Below, piece by piece: positions 57,810 to 64,000 of a stretch of DNA of 64,000 nucleotides. A model generated the notes under the pieces. It was not told the DNA's origin, made no database searches, and saw nothing but the letters and a program-made list of their open reading frames with translations. The first letter of the stretch is position 1. Every line of letters begins with the position of its first letter. The stretch spans positions 124,001 through 188,000 of the forward strand of contig JAXRVH010000054.1 in assembly GCA_034640345.1 (NCBI GenBank). Direction: 5' to 3'. The DNA comes from Drechslera avenae (taxonomy: Eukaryota > Ascomycota > Dothideomycetes > Pleosporales > Pleosporaceae). The position numbers and the translations under genes were made by a program.

Positions 57810-58150
57810 CTAAGAGAAGGGCTGCATACCTAAGGGATAGTGCTCGATAGCGCGCTTCATCATCATGATGTCACGCTTAGTGCATCCTCCACAATACTGG
57901 CAGCCACAGGCCCCCTCACAACAACCATAACCCCCATAGTAAGCTGTTTCGACGATTAGTGACTGCCAATGAGGGTGAAGGTTGACTCACCGAAGTCACC
58001 GTGGCCAGGCTCGGCTGGGGAGCGTTCCTCGACAGGCACCTGATTTTAGTCAGTCGGCTGCAGAGACTGTAGGGAAGAGTGAGTGACACGTACGGCGATG
58101 GCGATGCCAGCGGTGGCGATCAACATGGTGAAGATAGTACTGAGCTGCAT
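57810..58150 (-). CDS. Small secreted cysteine-rich protein (effector- or RiPP-precursor-like)
   Basis: Three minus-strand exons: 58150-58094, 58039-57991 and 57943-57810; introns 58093-58040 and 57990-57944, both clean GT-AG; exon sum 240 nt, 79 residues. Exon 1 encodes exactly a signal peptide (MQLSTIFTMLIATAGIAIA), and the first intron falls at its end. Next is an acidic, Pro-containing stretch (VPVEERSPAEPGHG), then a Gly/Tyr/Cys core with six cysteines (GCCEGACGCQYCGGC), a Lys-Arg pair, a second Lys-Arg six residues on, and a short tail ending in MQPFS. The Lys-Arg pairs are possible Kex2 sites. A TATAAATA box lies about 85 bases upstream. I recognise no family. It could be an apoplastic effector or the precursor of a processed peptide; a UstYa gene lies about 1 kb away. 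Confidence 0.8.
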
Positions 58151-58233
58151 GTTTCTTGTTGTTTTCGGAGAATTGTTTCAGATTATGTCGGAAAAGATTG
58201 CAATGTAAAGCAGTTGCAGTTGTCCAACGAAGA

Positions 58234-58241
58234 TATTTATA
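58234..58241 (-). promoter_or_regulatory. TATA box of the small secreted protein gene
   Basis: TATAAATA on the minus strand, 84-91 bases upstream of the ATG at 58150, a typical fungal spacing. It supports the start and direction of this short gene. Confidence 0.65.
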
Positions 58242-58344
58242 CATGTCAATCTTGAGTCTGGACATATTTGAATTGTCAACTGCCGGGTTGTTCGCAGGAT
58301 GTGAGTGTTACTACTATACTCACCTGGGTAATTGATGTAACATG

Positions 58345-58421
58345 CGAGTTGGTTTCCGCTAAAATCTGACATCTGTTGATAAGATACGAGCTGGTTACAG
58401 CCCAAATCTGACATCTCTTGA
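58345..58421. repeat. Duplicated 35-bp element upstream of the small secreted protein gene
   Basis: Two diverged copies, 58345-58379 and 58387-58421, with a 42-base period. Both share cgag(t/c)tggtt, then aaatctgacatct and ttga. They lie about 195-270 bases upstream of the minus-strand gene, so they may be a duplicated regulatory element. Confidence 0.7.
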
Positions 58422-58553
58422 GCCAAATCTGGTACAGATTCACATTATACGATCATTGATGCAGAGGTATCACGCGCAGCCTCGTATTTTCTAGCAATCA
58501 CACCAGTGAGCGCAGTATTACCTGCCACTAGAACAGTATTCGATGATGCCGTC

Positions 58554-58669
58554 GTTGCGCTGGAGCGGGGAGAACTTTGAACTAGCCAGCAAACAACAGA
58601 CTAGACATGAGCCCATAGTTGCGCCGGAGCGGGGAAGACTTTCAACTAGCCAGCAAACAATAATCTAGA
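58554..58669. repeat. Two-copy tandem duplication, 64-bp period
   Basis: Copies at about 58554-58605 and 58618-58669 share gttgcgc(t/c)ggagcgggg and aactagccagcaaacaa, with a few substitutions. Intergenic, between the small secreted protein and the UstYa gene. Confidence 0.85.
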
Positions 58670-58775
58670 GACAATCACAAAGTCGTACAGATATAGAGAT
58701 GACATCGAACAAGCTAAAAAATAAGCACATCTTGGCAGATGCAAAGACACGGCTACGCGTGCTTCCAAGTAAGAT

Positions 58776-58970
58776 TTAAACACTAATAGTATAGCTACCC
58801 GTAGAGCCACCCATAGAGAAGATATGCGTAGAGCTACCGGTAGAGTTGCCCGTAGAGGAGGTGCTGGTGGAGCTGCTGGTGGAGCCGCTAGTAAAGCTGC
58901 CGGTAGAGTGGCCGGTAGAGCTACCGTTACCGCTGATCTTGCAAGCTGTGCTCAATAGGGGGCGGGCTAA
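58776..58970 (-). pseudogene. Open Ser/Thr/Gly-rich minus-strand segment, possible relic exon
   Basis: A 64-codon open stretch ending in TAA at 58776-58778, without an ATG. It reads as repeated short Ser-Thr-Gly units (SSTGHSTGSFTSGS type) after a single ACKISG segment. Such sequence is typical of the O-glycosylated stalk of fungal cell-wall or GPI-anchored proteins. The C-terminus has no GPI-like hydrophobic end. The plus-strand reading of the same DNA is a Val/Leu/Pro-Glu repeat and less likely. It could be a last exon, a gene relic or a non-coding GTAGAG-type repeat. Confidence 0.35.
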
Positions 58971-59174
58971 TCACGCTGTGAAACTCAGAGGAGATGAAAA
59001 TACGAGCTCGTGTGGGGGAAAGGCCCATGATAACGGCGATATGACTTGACTTAGCCGGTGCACAGCAATTGCATTCGTGCCCCAAATATCAGTCTACCGG
59101 CCGAACTATCTAGTTACCATCTGCTCTACCTTTAGTCTTCTCTGTCGGACATCTGGATGTGAACCGTAAAGACG

Positions 59175-60212
59175 ATGCTGGAAAAGTTCTTCCAAAATCC
59201 CTACAAGCCAGTCATGTGCAACGATTCAATTGCCAATTCGGACGAAGAAAATCAGGCTTTTATCCAGTCTCATGAACCGCCCTCAACTAAGAGAACATGG
59301 GCCTCATCTGTCGCGATAGTCGCCATCCTTCTCTTGACCAATGTGCTGACATTCCTCAGCGTCTGGCAATGGAGACACTATGCGTCGGAAGACCTCTGCA
59401 AGGAAAGACTCGGCGCTTTTGGGAGACATATTGACCGTACGATTCGTCCTTATCAGAGCAACGACTTTGACCTCAGCAGCTCGATGTCCGACTTTCACTT
59501 CAACTTCACCAAGTATACAACTCCCACCGATATAAGCGGCGACGAGGTCGAAAAAAATTGGGCAGACTTAGGCATCTATACTTCTCCGATCCTTGTCCCT
59601 GTTAAAGATGCGGCTCTTTATGATCTTGACCAGGGCCGCTATATGCTCCTCGATGACGATGAGTGCGTCTCTCCCACAATCATGCTCAGTCCTGTCACTA
59701 AATTCTCCTACTCTTAGCAAATACTTGGATCGACCATACGATGGGTTTCCTGCCAAATTTCAATCACACCACTACCTCCACTGCCTCAACATGATCCGTC
59801 AAGGCTTATGGTACAACTATGACTATTATGTACGGGTCAATGACCCCAATTGGCGGTAAGTCAAATACTCTGCTACCTACTCTTTGAACCCCAATTGACA
59901 GTATGGGAAAATTACAGCGGTGCGACAACCGAAATTCCTAGCTCCAATAACTTTCATGTGATTCACACTGCGCATTGCATCGATGCTTTGCGCCAGAAGC
60001 TCATGTGCGAAGCCGATGTGAATGTCATGCCTTGGCGCCGCCCTGTTGACGGCAAGAGACTAAGCTTGGCCTTTGACCGCGTGGAACAGTGTCACGATTT
60101 CCGTGAGGTGGCCAATTTTGCGCGCTTGAATCAATACAAGGGCATCGCATTAGTTGAGGACTCATTTGAGGGACACGAAGTCCCTTACTATAGTTGGACG
60201 GGATACGACTAG
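59175..60212 (+). CDS. UstYa family (DUF3328) oxidase-like protein
   Basis: Three exons: 59175-59662, 59718-59855 and 59918-60212; exon sum 921 nt, 306 residues. A cytosolic N-terminus of about 40 residues is followed by one membrane helix (VAIVAILLLTNVLTFLSVW, about 46-64). The lumenal part has both HxxHC motifs that define the family: HYLHC at 181-185 and HTAHC at 225-229, the second followed by IDALRQ. Between them is a GLWYNYDYY stretch. UstYa proteins catalyse peptide macrocyclisation in fungal RiPP pathways (ustiloxin, cyclochlorotine types) and other oxidations in secondary metabolism. The intron 2 acceptor is the second AG (60 bases past the donor); the first gives an early stop. The gene ends within about 100 bases of the A+T block, yet its frame is intact. 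Confidence 0.93.
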
Positions 60213-63200
60213 GTACAGTAGGGTGACAAAATTAAAAAGTCACTTCGAAAGTAGCAAAGTTTGAACGGCTATAATACTAGAACTAGAGGCGCTAGACCTA
60301 AGCTAGTTAGTGGTTTAAAAAGGTCTTTATCTCTAAATTAATTTACACGAATAGAGTATTTTTTTTATTAATATTATCTGCTAGTAGAGTAGTAAAAGCT
60401 ATAAAGAGAATAATAAATATTAATACTCTTTATACTAGATACTATATCTATACGTTTAATGCCCACCTTAGATTAATATACACTCTATTAACATAATTAT
60501 ATTATTAAAATAAGGTTATAGAGCTATATATAATAGCTAATATTATAATATTTTATAGTATTATAGTAATTAGATACTTATAATTAATTTATACTACTTA
60601 TATTTATCTAGTAACTTAATACTATAGCTATAGTAGGTAGTTACTAGTACTAGTACTAATATAGCCTCTAATAACTTCTTCTAATCTATAATAGTAATAA
60701 TAAATTTTTAATACTTATTACTCTTACTAAATTCTTTTAAAGCCTTAAACTTACTATTTTAGACTTATTAGATAGATTTTTTAGAGTTATAATTAGCTTT
60801 TTTATACTTCTTTTTAGCTATCTTTTTAGCCTTCTTTTTCTTTTTACGCTCTTTCTTCTTTTCTTACTCTACTTACTTCTTCTAATTCTTTTAAAGCCTA
60901 GATAACTTAGACTACTTTTTTAGCTTAGTTTTACTAACTTTTTAGAGCTATAATTAATTCTTTTTATAGTCTTATTTAGCCTTATACTCCTTAGCTTAGT
61001 AAAGTTTTCTTAGTAACTAGAAAATAGCTTCTCTATAATAGGTATCCTAATTAGTTTAGAGATCTAAGAAATAGCTCTTCTTCTTTTACTTCTTTTTTAT
61101 TATTAGAGTATTTTTAAGTTCTTTAATTATATATAAGAGTATCTTATTTTATATTAAAAATAATAAAATAACCTATTAAGCTTCTTTATCTCTTTACTTC
61201 TTTTATTCTTTATTATTTTATAGATTAGTAACTTAATCTTAATCTAATCTAATCTACTAAGTACTAATATTAAGCTCTTATCTAAGCTAGATATCTTAGA
61301 GATATTATAGCTAAATCTTTTAAGTATAGAGATTAGATTAGATAGCTAGATCTCTATAGCTATAAAGGACTTTTAGATAGTATTTTTCTTAAAGAAGAAT
61401 ATCTAGGTATTCTAAAAAAGAGGAAAGAAGTCTCTCTTTTTAACTAATAGTAACCTCTAGCTATTATAAAAGTAATTAGATAACTTCTTTAAGTAAGTAG
61501 TTAAAAGAGGTTTAAATATTAAAATATCTAATAGCTAAAGAGTATAAGTTAAAAAAGAAAAAAAGATAGTAACTAGAATCTTATTTTTAATATAAAACTC
61601 TAGAAACTTCTAAGTTATATAAAATCTATATCTATCTAGAAGTAGTAATTAGTAGAAGAAATAACTTTTAGATCTAGTAAATTAATTAAATATCTATTTA
61701 AGCTAGGTAACCTCTATTTTATTATTTATCTAGCCTAATAGAGATAATATAATAAATACTAAGTAGTCTTCTTTCTTAATATTCTATACCTAGCTTAATT
61801 AAAAACTCTCTAAAGTACTCTAGTAGATTAGGCTTAAAAGTAAAGCTAATCTATTAGTATAAATATAAGCTAAGAGAGTTATCTATTTATATAATTTATT
61901 CTATAGGCTTATAGTAACCTTCTTTTTATTCTATATCTTTTTACTAAATACTCTTTTTAATTTACTAGTAATCTCTATAAGAAATCTCTTCTTATCTATA
62001 TTATAGATATTCTCTAGCTAAATCTTATATTTCTCTATCTTCTAGTATAAAAGTTTAAAGTATAGACTATATTTAGTCTCTAAATTAGTCTAGTAATACT
62101 AGTAATCTATATATATTTACTAGCGTAAGATTAGATTATTACTATACTAGTTAAGAAATAAGAATATCTAGGTATTACTAACCTCTTTTTTAGTAATAGT
62201 ACTAGCGAAATTCTTAATTATCTCTTATATAGGTAGCGTACGCTATACTATTAGCCTCTAAATATACTCTATAAGCTTCTTCTCTTATTATAGTTAGAGT
62301 TTTCTATATAAAATACTATAAAGTTAATATTTACCTTAGTATTTTCTAGCTAGTATTAATTACTTAATACTAAACCTTTTTATAACTTCTTAATATATAA
62401 AATATTCTCTAGAAGCTAGTAATTTAATTACTTTAATTATAGCCTAGATTAGATCTATATTAGTTAATTTATATAGTATTAAAGTTTAGTAAGTATAATA
62501 GTAGAGTATATATTAATCTAAGCTAAGTATTAAATATATAGATATAGTATAAGATATAGAAGTTAAGAAAATTTAGACTTTAGACTTAGTAGTCTAAGGC
62601 TCTAACTATAAAGATTTAGTACTAGAATATTATATATATAACTAATTACTAATAGATAGTAGTCTATAAAAGTAACTATAAATTACTAGAGTACTAAAAA
62701 GTAATATAATAATTATTCTTATCTTCTTTTTCTTCTTCTTATACTATTAATATAGTTAATAAGCGAGCGCTATAGATAAGTAAGCGCTACACTTTACTAA
62801 CTTTTATAACTTTAAAGCGATATATCTTAATAATATAATAATATTATTACTAGATATTAATATAGTAGACTACTCTATATAAATAGTATTAGTATTATAT
62901 ATATATAAGTTATACTTAGTCTTTTTATACCTAGTATAGCGCCTTTAAGCGTACTAGCTAAGACCTAATTATACTTCTTTTTAATACTTTTTATAAGTAA
63001 TCTTCTAGTTAGCTTTATTTTAAGCTAGTATATTCTCTCTAGTACTCTTTATAAGTACTTTATACTTCTATATATACTTTTTAGAGTACTACCTATATAC
63101 TAATACTATACTATTAGCCTTTCTAAAACTAGAGATCTAATTATATATTAGCTTAGTAGAGAGTATTATTACTTAAGTACTTTTCTTAAGCTAATTAATT

Positions 63201-64000
63201 ACTTTAATAATTAAAGCTAGTAATAAACTCTTATACTAATATATATACTTATATATTAGACTTAATAAAGACTTAAGCTTATATATATTACTTAGTATAT
63301 AAGCTTTCTAGAAAGTTTCTAGTAAAGTAGCTAGAGTTAGTATATATAGCTATATATTTAGCTTTAATAGAATAGTATCTAGCTAGAGAGAAATAAAGCC
63401 TATACTATAGAAAGCTAATTAGATATTAGCTAGAATAAATGTATAATTAAATACTACCTTAAATACTAGTAGAAATTTAAGCTTAGTAATATAGTTAATA
63501 TAGTAGTAAATTAGACTTTTTACTTTATAGCTATATACGCGCTTTACTAGTAGAAAGTAGACTATATTAAGTAGCTAGAAAATATATAATAAATAGGCTA
63601 GTATATAAAGCGTTATAATCTAATATTCTAGATAGTAGTTCTTAAAATCCTAGTTAAGGTAGCTCTTATAGCTATCTAGAATAAATAGCCTATACTTTAT
63701 TTTCTAATATATCTTTATATATATATTAAAGTACTCTAACTATACTATACTAAGTATATAATTTATCTAGCTATTCTTAGAGACTATAGCGCTAGATCTA
63801 GATACTCTAAGCTAGTTACTATCTAGCTATTACAATATAGTTACTCTATCTAAAAATAATACTAAGTTAGCTACTAAGTTACTTACTAAGCCTACTCTAC
63901 GCTACGCGCGTAATTATAATTAGAATTACTATTACTATTACTATTACTAAATTACTATATAAGTACTAATATTATAATATTAGTATATTAAATAATTATA
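60213..64000. repeat. RIP-like A+T block, gene-free
   Basis: From about 60270-60315 to the window end the DNA becomes strongly A+T-rich and dominated by TpA. CpA and TpG almost vanish: many 60-base lines contain none, while scattered CpG remain (agcgctac, tacgcgcg). That is the expected product of cytosine-to-thymine change at CpA on both strands, the signature of repeat-induced point mutation. Stops are frequent in all frames and no ORF or intact motif was found. The underlying element cannot be identified by eye; a degraded transposon is most likely. A short (ATTACT)n run lies near 63915-63950. Confidence 0.85.

Larger units (their letters stand above)
58151..59174. other. Repeat-bearing intergenic region between small secreted protein and UstYa genes
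   Basis: Divergent promoter region of about 1 kb containing the TATA box, two different tandem duplications and the Ser/Thr-rich relic listed separately. No other gene seen. Confidence 0.6.

Noticed and set aside
58050..58265. 71-codon minus-strand ORF overlapping the small secreted protein gene
   Set aside because: It runs through the TATA box and intron 1 in another frame and has no signal peptide.
58846..59049. Plus-strand Val/Leu/Pro-Glu repeat ORF
   Set aside because: The minus-strand reading of the same repeat (Ser/Thr/Gly) is more biologically typical, and neither has a supported gene model.
1..64000. CRISPR arrays, rRNA or tRNA genes
   Set aside because: No regularly spaced repeats of CRISPR type, no rRNA-like sequence and no tRNA fold were recognised by eye; a tRNAscan run would settle the tRNA question.

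Overview
The window is nuclear DNA from a filamentous ascomycete, most likely a dothideomycete of the Pleosporales type. Genes carry short GT-AG introns, mostly 47-62 nt, with fungal branch-point-like signals. Gene content is typically fungal: an NRPS-like TmpB-type protein, Atg13, the Nup98-96 precursor, Zn2Cys6 regulators and a UstYa-type gene. The right end is an A+T block with the signature of repeat-induced point mutation (RIP). Every spliced model below was built by hand, and each exon sum is divisible by three.

Left part (0-12 kb), metabolic and secreted enzymes: an adenylation domain fused to a membrane flavoprotein (180-3627), a secreted M14 carboxypeptidase (4540-6094), a signal-peptide-bearing FMN alpha-hydroxyacid oxidase (minus, 7478-8644) and, divergent from it, a nitrilase (10888-11943). 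The nitrilase and oxidase could act in sequence, nitrile or cyanohydrin to hydroxy acid to keto acid.

Middle (13-45 kb), housekeeping genes: an unrecognised 483-residue protein (minus), complex I 51 kDa subunit, a centrin (minus), the Nup98-96 precursor of about 2009 residues, a large ankyrin/RCC1/BTB protein (minus), Atg13, COQ5 (minus) divergent from the branched-chain 2-oxoacid dehydrogenase E1 alpha gene, and Rad4/XPC (minus). A 10-N assembly gap beside a 19-G run lies between COQ5 and E1 alpha.

Right part (45-60 kb), accessory: a heavy-metal P1B-type ATPase with a changed hinge motif, a short Zn2Cys6 protein and a fungal transcription-factor-domain protein (possibly one gene), a tartrate/D-malate-type dehydrogenase, a nine-exon MFS transporter, an intron-containing small secreted cysteine-rich protein of 79 residues (minus, 57810-58150) and a UstYa/DUF3328 protein (59175-60212). 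Together these resemble a small specialised-metabolite or RiPP/effector locus.

Far right (about 60.27-64 kb): a gene-free, TpA-saturated, CpA/TpG-depleted block, best read as RIP-degraded repeats. The strongest candidate for something undescribed is the small cysteine-rich peptide beside the UstYa gene and MFS transporter at this boundary.
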